Positions 46,270 to 54,275 are shown, numbered from the stretch's first letter. The stretch is 64,000 nucleotides of DNA from Vibrio coralliilyticus (GCF_024449095.1 NZ_CP024629.1:62001-126000), one strand, 5' to 3'. The notes: generated from the sequence alone by a model not told the origin. Made by a program: numbers and translations.

Positions 46270-46271
46270 AA

Positions 46272-46742
46272 ATGCTAGGTATAACCATGTTAACTGATGT
46301 CCAATTTGAACAACTACAACGACTGTCTAGGAAACCGCGTAATGCCAAGGTCGCAGAGATAGTAAAAGATTTGTTCTTAAACCATGGAATAGATGAGCAG
46401 GATGGGGTAATCGACGCGATGGATGAGCCTTTTGATTTCAAGCGTTACGTGCGAACAGGGCGTGACACTTTGCTGTCCTCGTACAATGGGATTATCGCAT
46501 TAAACCAATTTCTTTCATCTGGTCAGCCTGGTACTCAAAAGCACTTCGAGCTTATTCTTGCTCTGTATCAGTACCAGCCAAACAATAATACCCAAAAACA
46601 ACTAGAGCTACGTATTGTCCACCAAGTTCCGGCAAGCCGTGTTGCTGAAATCACTGATACCACTGTTCAACACCTCAGTCGCAGCGTCAGCCAGTACAAC
46701 AAGAAACAGAAAATGATTGAGGAAGTTAGAGCGCACTTCTAA
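46272..46742 (+). CDS. Small HTH-like protein following the DndC-like gene (156 aa)
   Basis: The start ATG is two bases after the DndC-like stop; ATG 46287 with AGGT upstream is an alternative. The C-terminal third (VPASRVAEITDTTVQHLSR) looks like a helix-turn-helix. It is probably co-transcribed with the DndC-like gene. It could be a regulator or a DNA-binding subunit that takes the place of DndE, but I cannot assign it. Confidence 0.5.
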   Translation: MLGITMLTDVQFEQLQRLSRKPRNAKVAEIVKDLFLNHGIDEQDGVIDAMDEPFDFKRYVRTGRDTLLSSYNGIIALNQFLSSGQPGTQKHFELILALYQYQPNNNTQKQLELRIVHQVPASRVAEITDTTVQHLSRSVSQYNKKQKMIEEVRAHF

Positions 46743-46920
46743 TGCCTCCAGTCAGATCCTATCCCTTTCTGGCTTATACTGCTTAGGCAGGGCTTACATT
46801 GTTACTATCTTCGGTTTCCCAACTTACAGACAATGACAGAAGCCAGTTGGCTTCAATTTGAGCAAGTCAATCGTCCAGCACTTCACTTAAATCGCCATGT
46901 CGGATTTGTCACACTTTAAT
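46743..46920 (+). pseudogene. Short remnant of a tyrosine-integrase gene start
   Basis: A leader TAGGCAGGGCTTACATTG and a start ATGACAGAAGCCAGTTGG closely resemble the leader and start (TAGGCAGGGCGTTAATTG, ATGAGCAAAGCCAGTTC) of the integrase remnant at 61980. Only about 28 codons follow before a stop. Together they look like two relics of the same integrase family, one on each side of the 47-62 kb gene array. Confidence 0.45.
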
Positions 46921-46940
46921 CCGAGTGGCTTTTTTTAACT

Positions 46941-46988
46941 GGGATAGCCACCAGCTCGGGTTAATTGGCTAAGGTTTTTTAGAAAAAC
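46941..46988 (+). repeat. Hairpin plus GTTTTTTAGAAAAAC element
   Basis: AGCCACCAGCTCGGG...TTGGCT forms a short hairpin that is followed by GTTTTTTAGAAAAAC (46974-46988). The hairpin followed by T residues could terminate plus-strand transcripts. Same family as the elements at 47603, 53104, 58200, 58451, 61800 and 62835. Confidence 0.5.
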
Positions 46989-47049
46989 GATAGTAGTTCA
47001 CCACCGTCCCACTTCAAACCACACAGTAACGCCTTCATATACATCTTGA

Positions 47050-47094
47050 TGTAATTATTATATTGACACCTTTTTTGTAATTATTATAATTACA
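47050..47094 (+). promoter_or_regulatory. Regulon promoter with paired operators
   Basis: Boxes TGTAATTATTATATTGACA (47050-47068) and TGTAATTATTATAATTACA (47076-47094, perfect palindrome) start 26 bases apart. -35 TTGACA at 47063-47068, -10 TATAAT at 47085-47090, spacer 16. Drives the small genes from 47126. Confidence 0.85.
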
Positions 47095-47125
47095 GGTATT
47101 GATGTATTAATGAGCATTCATAGCA

Positions 47126-47329
47126 ATGAGTACAGAAAAAAATACAACTGCCCAAAAGGTTTTGAGAATGTTTAACGATGGCCAAGCTCTGGAAGCTTTT
47201 GAGGCGGCGTTAGATTGGGCAGACACAGTTCGGGAAGCTAGCGAATATAGCATTTACAGGTTTGAAGATAAGTCTAGCGTTCGCGTATACATCACCGATG
47301 AACATGAAATCGCAGTAATCGAAGAGTGA
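47126..47329 (+). CDS. Hypothetical protein (67 aa), first gene of a regulon unit
   Basis: Small acidic protein (MSTEKNTTAQKVLRMFNDGQ start) with no known motif. It follows a perfect member of the shared promoter family. Confidence 0.55.
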   Translation: MSTEKNTTAQKVLRMFNDGQALEAFEAALDWADTVREASEYSIYRFEDKSSVRVYITDEHEIAVIEE

Positions 47330-47360
47330 CGATGCCCTTATCTTTAACAGGAGGAAAAAC

Positions 47361-47540
47361 ATGGCTGTAAAATACTGTGCTGAGATTGAAATTAAGTACG
47401 AGCCGCACGAATGTGACAAGGAGTTTGTTTCTTACACTATTAGAGCTCTGAACCAATCTCTGAGAGATAAAGCCATCGACCAGGTGCTGATTGATGGTGG
47501 GGTTCTTTGGTATGAACGGTATTACACAGAAAGCAGCTAG
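47361..47540 (+). CDS. Hypothetical protein (59 aa)
   Basis: ATG 47361 follows ACAGGAGGAAAAAC, a strong ribosome site. Product MAVKYCAEIEIKYEPHECDK and 39 more residues. It ends before a GTTTTTCAGAAAAAC element (47603-47617). Same transcript as the 47126 gene is likely. Confidence 0.55.
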   Translation: MAVKYCAEIEIKYEPHECDKEFVSYTIRALNQSLRDKAIDQVLIDGGVLWYERYYTESS

Positions 47541-47602
47541 CTTTCTTCACCACGCTCACCAATCACCGCGATACTTCGTCTGCCTCCTATTTGCATTCCC
47601 GA

Positions 47603-47617
47603 GTTTTTCAGAAAAAC
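47603..47617. repeat. GTTTTTCAGAAAAAC palindrome element
   Basis: A perfect palindrome except for its centre, between two promoter-gene units. Member of the family listed under the 46941 element. Confidence 0.5.
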
Positions 47618-47660
47618 CTCTTTGACAATCGAATTAAGTGCAGGGCAATACTGCACTTAA

Positions 47661-47705
47661 TGTAATTAAAACATTGACATTGATTTTGTAATTATTATAA
47701 TTACA
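47661..47705 (+). promoter_or_regulatory. Regulon promoter with paired operators
   Basis: Boxes TGTAATTAAAACATTGACA (47661-47679) and TGTAATTATTATAATTACA (47687-47705) start 26 bases apart. -35 TTGACA at 47674-47679, -10 TATAAT at 47696-47701. Drives 47793 and following genes. Confidence 0.85.
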
Positions 47706-47792
47706 CATATCAACTTGATTGTAACCATTCGAAATACGCAAGTGTACAACCTGTAACATTCACCCACGTCACAAGAAGATAGGTGCTGAAAC

Positions 47793-47996
47793 ATGACCAA
47801 AATTGTAATCAAATCAGAATCGGAGTTTGAGGAGATAAGCGCAGACTTAAACGCAACTCTTGAGCACCCTCTGGCTTACGAAGAGGGTTTTTGGGAGCAA
47901 GTCAATTATGACGAAACCGTTGCTGCTTTAGATAAGTGGCGTGAAGACCACCCGCTCTCTACCTGTCAAATTGACGGAAACAACAAGGACAGCTGA
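47793..47996 (+). CDS. Hypothetical protein (67 aa)
   Basis: Small acidic protein (MTKIVIKSESEFEEISADLN start). Its stop TGA is directly followed by the ATG of the next gene (TGAATG), so translation is coupled. Promoter is the regulon type. Confidence 0.6.
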   Translation: MTKIVIKSESEFEEISADLNATLEHPLAYEEGFWEQVNYDETVAALDKWREDHPLSTCQIDGNNKDS

Positions 47997-48209
47997 ATGC
48001 GACTAACTCAACCAACTAAAAAAGCACCAACTATGGCAGGTTTGTATTTTTGCCGTGAGTGTAACGGTAGTGCTCAAGAAGGTTGGACACCTATAGCAGT
48101 ATTTGAAGTGGATGGCACCTTATGGGTCGAAGATGCAAGCTATTGCACGAAGCTGCTCTTATCTGAACATCTCGCCGCATTGGACTGGGAATGGTGCAAA
48201 GCAGCTTAG
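47997..48209 (+). CDS. Small zinc-ribbon-like protein (70 aa)
   Basis: Contains YFCRECNG, a CxxC pair, and single cysteines later (SYCTKL, WEWCKAA) that could complete a zinc site. Directly after the 47793 gene. Unknown function. Confidence 0.6.
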   Translation: MRLTQPTKKAPTMAGLYFCRECNGSAQEGWTPIAVFEVDGTLWVEDASYCTKLLLSEHLAALDWEWCKAA

Positions 48210-48299
48210 TTGCCTTATTCGATACAAGTACCTTGCGAGTGGGACGCATAAAGGAGTTGCTCGATTTAGAGCGATCAAAGAAATAATGGATGGAGTATA
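48210..48299 (+). pseudogene. Remnant of a small gene like the one at 62586
   Basis: The plus-strand frame before the methyltransferase reads KYLASGTHKGVARFRAIKE, close to the end of the 68-residue protein encoded at 62586 (KYLVSWTDKGVARFRNANG). The 5' part is missing. It shows that units of this array have recombined or duplicated. Confidence 0.45.
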
Positions 48300-49622
48300 A
48301 TGATGTCTAATTTGACACTCATAGACTGCTTTGCGGGCATAGGTTCTTTCTCGCTTGGAGCTCAGCGTAATGGCATTGAAATAACCGGACACGTAGAGTA
48401 TGACGGGTTTCGTGACCACGTTTTATCTAAGCACTTTAATTGCAGTAACTTTGGCGATATTCGTTACTTTGCGAAACCGCTGAAAGAAATCCCGTATGCG
48501 CTCGAAAACCTTTCAGAGCCAAACCAAGAGCTCCCCAGTTTTCTATCCAGTTGTCAGGCTAATCGTCAGCCAAAGCGTAACAGCTCAAGCTTTGAAGAAG
48601 ATTCCGTGCCAAGTGAGCATTACGATATCGAGTTTGCATCACTCGAAGATTTCATGGAAGGGGTGATCGAGTGCCCAAACATGATGTCTTTCTCTATTCC
48701 ATGTCGTGATGTTAGCCGAGCTAATTTTTGGCGCGTAGGAATGCATGGTGAGCAATCGGGTTTAGTCACGGAAGCTGCGCGTATCATTGAAACTCTAGTG
48801 CCAGACTATGTACTTGTAGAGTGTACTGAGGACTTCTTTAAAGCGGGGATGGGGGGAGCATGGCTTATCGATAAAATGATGGAACAGGGTTACTCCCACA
48901 TAGAGTGGCAGGTCGTTAGCGGCGCGGCATTAGGCTACCCCCAGCTTCGTAGCCGAGCGATCATTGTTGGTGCGCAACCAGATACTGCGCTAGCTCGATC
49001 AGGTGAAAGCGCTTTTCATGAACTTGAGCGCTATGTGAATAGAATTCAGTCGGGCTCGTGGACGTGGCATTGTCGTACAAAAGACGAAGTGGATAGCGAC
49101 TATGTTAGGCGACATATGCTCGATGAAGACCCCAAGTCGATTAAATGGCGATCTCTTTCTCTTAATGCACTAGGGGATTCACTTATCGTTAAACTTCCAG
49201 AGCTTATTTTTTGTCAAATTGTGCGCTTAGAGTCTTCACCAGTTCAACCCAACTTATTTGCGTCAATGCCTGAAGGTACGGTGATGCCATTCAATCACGA
49301 TGAAGATGTTTCAAGAAATGGCGCGGTCTTTAGTGGCACCTATTACGCTAGAGAACGGAACAAGAACATTGATCTTCTATCTAGCAACCCAGAACTTAAA
49401 AATAAGCTCTTTCCCACGCTCTTTCGCAAAGAAGGTAATAATCTATGCTCTGGCAAAAGCAGAACAAAGCGCCCTGGTAGTCAAGGTGGGTATGCTGGCC
49501 TCTTTCAAACAGAGTACGGAATTACTCAGGGTGGCTTATCACTTGCTTACTGTCACAGGATTATGGGCTTTCCTAAAGGTTGGGTGTTTTCTGAAGACAA
49601 GTCCGATCATAAATTATGTTGA
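48300..49622 (+). CDS. Orphan cytosine-5 DNA methyltransferase
   Basis: A 440-residue SAM-dependent methyltransferase: motif I DCFAGIGSFSLG (9-20), motif IV SIPCRDVS with catalytic Cys135, motif VI as VECTED (Glu174), motif VIII QLRSRAIIVG (215-224). The long insert between motifs I and IV (residues 50-120) is unusual. No restriction enzyme gene is adjacent. Such orphan enzymes on plasmids protect against host restriction. It starts at ATG 48300 (or 48303) after TGGAG. It should be under the promoter at 47661. Confidence 0.75.
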   Translation: MMSNLTLIDCFAGIGSFSLGAQRNGIEITGHVEYDGFRDHVLSKHFNCSNFGDIRYFAKPLKEIPYALENLSEPNQELPSFLSSCQANRQPKRNSSSFEEDSVPSEHYDIEFASLEDFMEGVIECPNMMSFSIPCRDVSRANFWRVGMHGEQSGLVTEAARIIETLVPDYVLVECTEDFFKAGMGGAWLIDKMMEQGYSHIEWQVVSGAALGYPQLRSRAIIVGAQPDTALARSGESAFHELERYVNRIQSGSWTWHCRTKDEVDSDYVRRHMLDEDPKSIKWRSLSLNALGDSLIVKLPELIFCQIVRLESSPVQPNLFASMPEGTVMPFNHDEDVSRNGAVFSGTYYARERNKNIDLLSSNPELKNKLFPTLFRKEGNNLCSGKSRTKRPGSQGGYAGLFQTEYGITQGGLSLAYCHRIMGFPKGWVFSEDKSDHKLC

Positions 49623-49647
49623 TTGCAGTAAAATTAGGATTAGTTAA

Positions 49648-49872
49648 ATGGGATACGTTACGGAAATAATACCTCAATGTGATGGTTGCCATACGACAAA
49701 TATTTCGCATAGAGGGGATACTGAGCTCATGGTAGTAAGAAGTATTAAGTTAGATGGTTGGCTTGTAAAGAATGACGTCTTTCTTTGTCCTGATTGTTTA
49801 GATAATGGATTACAGATATCCAAAGGTTTGGTAGTTAAAATAAAGGGTTGCCGCGATATTAGATCAGAGTAG
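49648..49872 (+). CDS. Small zinc-ribbon protein (74 aa)
   Basis: Two CxxC pairs (PQCDGCHTTN and FLCPDCLDN) form a probable zinc ribbon. ATG 49648 follows AGGATTAG. It is placed 25 bases after the methyltransferase gene. Confidence 0.6.
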   Translation: MGYVTEIIPQCDGCHTTNISHRGDTELMVVRSIKLDGWLVKNDVFLCPDCLDNGLQISKGLVVKIKGCRDIRSE

Positions 49873-49896
49873 AGCTGTATTATGGTCATAAAAATA

Positions 49897-49928
49897 TTGA
49901 GTTCTCTGATGTAATTGTTATAATTACA
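49897..49928 (+). promoter_or_regulatory. Regulon promoter, single strong operator
   Basis: TGTAATTGTTATAATTACA at 49910-49928 holds the -10 TATAAT (49919-49924). The -35 is TTGAGT (49897-49902), spacer 16. The first operator box is degenerate here. Drives 49993. Confidence 0.7.
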
Positions 49929-49992
49929 CATGTTAGCTTAACTAGTAACTGTCTTTGGTGGCTTTACATCAATTACAGGCCAAGGAAATAGT

Positions 49993-50205
49993 ATGCATAG
50001 CAAGATTCAGTTTAGGAACCAGACACAGAGCCTAGCAGAACTCCATGATGCATTAACTGGGGCAGCACTTGATGAGAGCCTGGGCCTTTATCAATGTCAT
50101 AACTGTATGGTGCATTACCACACTGAAAGCTACCAAGCGTTGCAGGCCGACAACAACGGTCAGTGTGTAGCATGTAGCTCTTCAGCAATTAAGTCAGTCC
50201 AATAG
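49993..50205 (+). CDS. Small zinc-ribbon protein (70 aa)
   Basis: CxxC pairs YQCHNCMVHYH and GQCVACSSS give a clear zinc-ribbon pattern. ATG 49993 follows CAAGGAAATAGT and the regulon promoter at 49897. Unknown function. Confidence 0.6.
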   Translation: MHSKIQFRNQTQSLAELHDALTGAALDESLGLYQCHNCMVHYHTESYQALQADNNGQCVACSSSAIKSVQ

Positions 50206-50227
50206 CGAACACAATTCTAGGTATCAA

Positions 50228-50305
50228 ATGAATCATGCAATAGCTAACGATAATGATGCCAAGTGCAGAATTGAATGGGGAGCATTAAGGGCAGGGTATC
50301 GCTAA
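50228..50305 (+). CDS. Possible 25-residue peptide
   Basis: A short frame (MNHAIANDNDAKCRIEWGAL start) between two small genes, with only a weak AGGT upstream. It may be a chance frame. Confidence 0.25.
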   Translation: MNHAIANDNDAKCRIEWGALRAGYR

Positions 50306-50380
50306 GAATACCTAATAGAAATAGTTAGGCCACTGATTAGCAGTTTGATAATGACGAAAGAGTGTAACGGAGGAAGTGTA

Positions 50381-50875
50381 ATGGCAACGAATGGAAATCA
50401 TATAACAGATAGAGAGCTGTCAGCAGTCTTTGGGAATGTTTCAGTTAAATATTTTCCGACACCTCCTGCGGAGTCGAAGAAAGCCAAACACTTGAAATGG
50501 TCCACAAAGCGATTCTGCCATGTGGATTGGCCTTGGACGGATAAGCATTGGTTGCTTGATGAAATTACACATGCTGACTTTGGCTATATCAATGATGGAA
50601 ATTACATTCTATTTTCAAGCGCTACAAGTGACAGTCAACAAGTAGAGTTTTTAAGTCACTTTGAAGTTTCCTTGCTTGATGGTGGGGAACTAGATCTTAA
50701 CGGATTAAGGAAGGTGCTGACCAACTTAATGCAAGTCGTTGACGCTGCACATAGTAGTGGTTTTGCCTTTGCTGTTGATGAAATGAAAGCTCATTTAGAT
50801 TCACAGCCAAGCATGAAAGAGTTTAAAGAGCATTTGAGTATCGAGCGCGATAACGCATATCGAAATGACTTTTAA
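50381..50875 (+). CDS. Hypothetical protein (164 aa)
   Basis: ATG 50381 follows AACGGAGGAAGTGTA; an in-frame ATG at 50351 is less likely. Mixed soluble protein with several Trp and Lys residues in its first half (KHLKWSTKRFCHVDWPW). No family known. Confidence 0.6.
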   Translation: MATNGNHITDRELSAVFGNVSVKYFPTPPAESKKAKHLKWSTKRFCHVDWPWTDKHWLLDEITHADFGYINDGNYILFSSATSDSQQVEFLSHFEVSLLDGGELDLNGLRKVLTNLMQVVDAAHSSGFAFAVDEMKAHLDSQPSMKEFKEHLSIERDNAYRNDF

Positions 50876-50900
50876 TCGGTCAAATAAGGAAAAGGGCACA

Positions 50901-51062
50901 ATGATTAATGAGCTTGGTTTTTGTACAAAATGTGGCAGTGAATATGAAAACTTGCCCGAGCTTTCACCTTGCCCCAGTTGCAAAAGTGAGCAGCCAGAGT
51001 CAGAAGGAACACCAATGAGCGGTGGTGAATGTCCTGAAACTTCTAGTGTCCCATTTCTTTGA
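50901..51062 (+). CDS. Small zinc-ribbon protein (53 aa)
   Basis: FCTKCGSEYENLPELSPCPSC is a two-CxxC zinc ribbon of rubredoxin/zinc-ribbon type. ATG 50901 follows AAGGAAAAGGGCACA. The neighbouring gene on the right converges. Confidence 0.6.
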   Translation: MINELGFCTKCGSEYENLPELSPCPSCKSEQPESEGTPMSGGECPETSSVPFL

Positions 51063-51104
51063 CCGAAGGAGTGGGATTACTCTCACTCTCACCTTGCTTC
51101 ATTC

Positions 51105-51848
51105 TTATTCCTGCCAATTCATGACATACAGACTAGGCAGGCTTTCCTTTGGATCTGTTTTTACGCGCTTAATCTCCGTACCACCTTCCAAGAGCTCATC
51201 GTAAAACTCCTTCAGTTCAGCTGAGGGTGTTCCTTCCGCGTCAGAGATAAGATTGCAATACTTATAATTGATACTGTACACCTCAAATGTAATGTCAGCA
51301 GTGTTAAGCTCCTTCAACTTAGCGAGCTTCTCGGCATACGTTGTTTTTCTAGAGCCATTTACACCATCAATTGTGCGATTGTAGTTATTCAAACATTGAA
51401 CCTCAGAGAGTCCGATATTTTTGCGATGTTCTGATGTGGCTATAATGGATTTTAGCACGTTGAGCTTAGGGGTTAAGGGTTTCAAATCGGCATTGGTTTC
51501 CACATAATTTGCGGCCATACATGGTTTTTCAAGAAAACTCTTAGGAAAATAGATGTAGAAATGTGGCGGGAGTTGTTCTCGGCTCCCTTCCTGGGGAATT
51601 AAGTCATCATTCTCGATCATGCCAAGATAAAACGCAGCTTGGCTAGTTGTGATCGGATAGTTGACTGCATTGTGCATATTCTTGTTGTCGTTCTTAAACT
51701 GATCCATATTTTGCTCTGTATAGGCGTCCACGTGAAAAATGGCATTACCTACAGTTAAAATATCTTGGCTCATATAAGCACTCAGAACCTCGTGAATTAA
51801 GTTAACTTGTTGAGTTGTTATCATTCTTAGTATGACGTGGCCACCCAT
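51105..51848 (-). CDS. Hypothetical protein (247 aa)
   Basis: Soluble protein with no motif that I recognise (MGGHVILRMITTQQVNLIHE start). ATG 51848 follows AAGGGGGATGC. It converges with the zinc-ribbon gene at 50901. Confidence 0.6.
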   Translation of the reverse strand: MGGHVILRMITTQQVNLIHEVLSAYMSQDILTVGNAIFHVDAYTEQNMDQFKNDNKNMHNAVNYPITTSQAAFYLGMIENDDLIPQEGSREQLPPHFYIYFPKSFLEKPCMAANYVETNADLKPLTPKLNVLKSIIATSEHRKNIGLSEVQCLNNYNRTIDGVNGSRKTTYAEKLAKLKELNTADITFEVYSINYKYCNLISDAEGTPSAELKEFYDELLEGGTEIKRVKTDPKESLPSLYVMNWQE

Positions 51849-52287
51849 GCATCCCCCTTTGGATTATTTACATTTCTCGCTTTGATAAACTGAGACTGTA
51901 TCTAACTGGCGATTGACTTAATTGGCGTAAGGCACGATTTGTTAAGTGGGACTGCTGATTCAGTGCGCGAAACGGCGGGACAGACAAACCAGGGAAGTTT
52001 TCCTGAAAGGTCGGTATCTTTTTTCCAATAAGACGTTTTTTTCTAAAGCGTGTGTTTGGGGAGGTGATCCACCAGCGTGGCATTTTTGCTGGTGGTTTTT
52101 CTGGATAAGCGGATTTTCATTTCTCTTACCAAATCCAACAAGGCTTGTGGTGTTTCCGGTGAATGCAAAAATGGAGGTGTGTTTTAGTTCAGTGTGAACC
52201 TGATAATCATACTCAGATTCGTTGACCTGACTTACATTGTCGTCAGGTCAGTTTAAGATGTTGGTCATGTTGTGCGCTTTTTAGTCG
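51849..52287. other. Intergenic region with hairpin elements
   Basis: No supported gene. At 52070-52107 CCACCAGC..GCTGGTGG, followed by TTTTTCT, forms a hairpin with a T-run on the plus strand. Another palindrome-like stretch, ACGTTTTTTTCTAAAGCGT, lies near 52032 and is nearly repeated near 55174. The regulon operator is absent. Confidence 0.4.
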
Positions 52288-52638
52288 TTATTCTCCAGCA
52301 GGAATAAAAAGAACATCGGCTTTTTTAAACTCTATTGGCTGCCAAAAAATTTCCACATCACTCTCGTAATGATACAGATCATTAAATCCATATATGTCCT
52401 TATCCCCCTTCGATATGGTGGCCGTCCACCATGTATTCTGCTCTCTATCGAAATAAACTGGGACATTTGGTAGTAAATTGATTACAACGAATGTGTACTC
52501 AGGTGGGTAAGTATCTTCGTTTTCGATGTCGAAAAACACTCCATTCTCCAGCTTCAACGCCTCGGCGTCTTGAGTTGCAGCTTCATCTGAAACTGATACT
52601 AGTTTTTCTTGTCTTTTAGGTAACATTTCTAATTCCAT
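52288..52638 (-). CDS. Hypothetical protein (116 aa)
   Basis: I prefer ATG 52638 (MELEMLPKRQEKLVSVSDEA) to a TTG five codons upstream. Acidic soluble protein with many aromatic residues (FVVINLLPNVPVYFDREQN). Unknown family. Confidence 0.55.
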   Translation of the reverse strand: MELEMLPKRQEKLVSVSDEAATQDAEALKLENGVFFDIENEDTYPPEYTFVVINLLPNVPVYFDREQNTWWTATISKGDKDIYGFNDLYHYESDVEIFWQPIEFKKADVLFIPAGE

Positions 52639-52757
52639 TGCACAGTAAAACAATCATTAAATTCGATGTTGACACATTCATTACAAACAGCGTAATCAAT
52701 CACCAAATTCGCGTAGCGATCTGCTTTCATTATCCAGTAGCAGTAGTTGGTCTAAGT

Positions 52758-52970
52758 TCAGGCTTCTTTAATCCACTTAATAAGTGACCAAGTGCTTTTG
52801 AATCCTAGCTTGTTCAGCTCTTCACGAACCTTGCCGCAAGCAACGGCCTGACCGCTATATTCACAATTAAGCTGAGTTCTCTCGAATGTAACAGTGCGAA
52901 TATGGCGATCATTAACGTGTCGAGTTTTACATGAGACTTTAGCGCCAATAACGTGAGTTTGAGTATCCAT
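52758..52970 (-). CDS. Hypothetical protein under a regulon promoter (70 aa)
   Basis: ATG 52970 (MDTQTHVIGAKVSCKTRHVN) is the first start after the promoter at 52998-53042; upstream starts would lie in or before the promoter. Ends in KSTWSLIKWIKEA. Unknown function. Confidence 0.6.
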   Translation of the reverse strand: MDTQTHVIGAKVSCKTRHVNDRHIRTVTFERTQLNCEYSGQAVACGKVREELNKLGFKSTWSLIKWIKEA

Positions 52971-52997
52971 AGTGATATCCCTACATTTGTAACCTTG

Positions 52998-53042
52998 TGT
53001 AATTATATTATTTACATGTGGAGTGTCAATATAATAATTACA
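52998..53042 (-). promoter_or_regulatory. Regulon promoter with paired operators (minus strand)
   Basis: Boxes TGTAATTATATTATTTACA (52998-53016) and TGTCAATATAATAATTACA (53024-53042) start 26 bases apart. Minus-strand -35 TTGACA (53024-53029) and -10 TATAAT (53002-53007), spacer 16. Nearly identical to the one at 36920. Confidence 0.85.
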
Positions 53043-53087
53043 TAAAGAGTGGTTGAATAGGAAGTGATGGGAAAGGATTGCCACCAG

Positions 53088-53118
53088 CAAAACACTGCTG
53101 GTGGTTTTTCTGAAAAAC
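53088..53118. repeat. Hairpin with GCTGGTGG arm and GTTTTTCTGAAAAAC palindrome
   Basis: CCACCAGCA-AAACAC-TGCTGGTGG is followed by TTTTTCTG, then AAAAAC. It is a terminator-shaped hairpin on the plus strand, although the adjacent gene (53118, minus) would be read from the other side. GCTGGTGG is the Chi sequence of E. coli. Best-formed member of this repeat family. Confidence 0.55.
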
Positions 53119-53537
53119 TACAGTGTGACCGCGCAATAGGTTGAATGTGTGTCAAGTTCTTTGATCGCTACACTGTCGGTTCTACATGCTTCAGAGTCAC
53201 CGCAGTGCTTGGGAATGCATGTGAACTCAAACTCGTTTTCTGACACTACAAGACAGGGCATCTCAACCAATCCTGAATCATCGTTCGATTTTTCAATCGC
53301 GGTCTCTGTCAAATCCTCCACTACATGAGAGCCATTGAATGAATCTAGTGTTAAGGATGAAAAATATTCCCCAGAAAAATCCAAGGTTCTAATAGACAAA
53401 GCTTCCTGCTCTTTCACGATTGAGCTTAGCTTTTTGATGTGTTCTATTTGCTGAGCGTTTAACTCAATAATGAAATGGTCAGGTGTGTCGTTGTAGCTAG
53501 CATCAATGCAGCTAACGTTAAGTATAAGTTTTTTCAT
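53118..53537 (-). CDS. Hypothetical protein (139 aa)
   Basis: Soluble acidic protein (MKKLILNVSCIDASYNDTPD start) of unknown function. ACGAGGACATT precedes the ATG, and the leader contains the shared GCGCCC...GGGCG hairpin also found before the next two genes. Confidence 0.6.
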   Translation of the reverse strand: MKKLILNVSCIDASYNDTPDHFIIELNAQQIEHIKKLSSIVKEQEALSIRTLDFSGEYFSSLTLDSFNGSHVVEDLTETAIEKSNDDSGLVEMPCLVVSENEFEFTCIPKHCGDSEACRTDSVAIKELDTHSTYCAVTL

Positions 53538-53590
53538 AATGTCCTCGTTCGATTGTTTAGCGCCCTAGGTCGCAGTGGGCGAATGACAGG
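53538..53590 (-). repeat. Intercistronic hairpin leader, copy 1
   Basis: GCGCCCTAGGTCGCAGTGGGCG lies near 53560 and forms a stem (GCGCCC/GGGCG) before a conserved AATTGTTTAG and ACGAGG ribosome site. Nearly identical leaders stand before the genes at 53897 and, less closely, before 55007 and 56938. Confidence 0.6.
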
Positions 53591-53591
53591 A

Positions 53592-53897
53592 TTAGTTTAT
53601 TTTGTGATACGTACAGGGGATGTTTGTTTCGTTGTAAACCATCTCCATAATCATCTCGATATTGGTGGTGGTAACGTATGAAGATATGGAGCCATTAAGT
53701 TTTGCTTCTGCTTCCAAAAGTGCTTCATACGAGTTCGAATCTCCACTGGTATACTCACTGATTTTCTCAGGACACCAAACGACATAGGTATCAGCCACTT
53801 TGGAATCTAGCAGGGCATGAAGCTCCTTCAGTTTATTGAAAACACATTGTTGTAGGCGGTTAGTTATAATACCGAACAGTTTCGTAAGTAGTTTCAT
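53592..53897 (-). CDS. Hypothetical protein (101 aa), tandem paralogue 1
   Basis: Very similar to the next upstream gene (53952-54266): LTKLFGIITNRLQQCVFNKL and DSKVADTYVVWCP are identical. The two diverge in the second half. The pair arose by tandem duplication together with the leader hairpin. Unknown function. Confidence 0.65.
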   Translation of the reverse strand: MKLLTKLFGIITNRLQQCVFNKLKELHALLDSKVADTYVVWCPEKISEYTSGDSNSYEALLEAEAKLNGSISSYVTTTNIEMIMEMVYNETNIPCTYHKIN

Positions 53898-53951
53898 AAT
53901 GTCCTCGTTTAATTGTTTAGCGCCCTAGGTCGCAGTGGGCGAATGACAGGA
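53898..53951 (-). repeat. Intercistronic hairpin leader, copy 2
   Basis: Almost identical to copy 1 at 53538-53590, including GCGCCCTAGGTCGCAGTGGG and the following ATGACAGGATTA. It shows that the duplication unit is a gene plus its leader. Confidence 0.6.
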
Positions 53952-54266
53952 TTAGCTTACTTTGTGGTACTTACACTGCATGTCTGTTGCTGTGTAAACC
54001 ATCGTCATGATCGTCTCGATATCGATGGTGGTTACGCATGAAGATATGCAGACACCAAATTGTTGCTCTGCTCGCAAAAGGACTTCATAGGAATCCGAAC
54101 CTTCACTGATATAAGCACTTAGTTCACTTGGACACCAAACGACATAGGTATCAGCCACTTTGGAGTCTAGCAAGGCGTGCAGTTGCTTCAGCTTATTAAA
54201 AACACATTGTTGTAGGCGGTTAGTTATAATGCCGAACAGTTTCGTAAGATGCTGGTTAATGTTCAT
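53952..54266 (-). CDS. Hypothetical protein (104 aa), tandem paralogue 2
   Basis: Paralogue of the 53592 gene. Its ATG 54266 follows AGGAGGCGATC, eight bases after the 54276 gene ends, so it should be coupled to that gene. Unknown function. Confidence 0.65.
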   Translation of the reverse strand: MNINQHLTKLFGIITNRLQQCVFNKLKQLHALLDSKVADTYVVWCPSELSAYISEGSDSYEVLLRAEQQFGVCISSCVTTIDIETIMTMVYTATDMQCKYHKVS

Positions 54267-54275
54267 GATCGCCTC

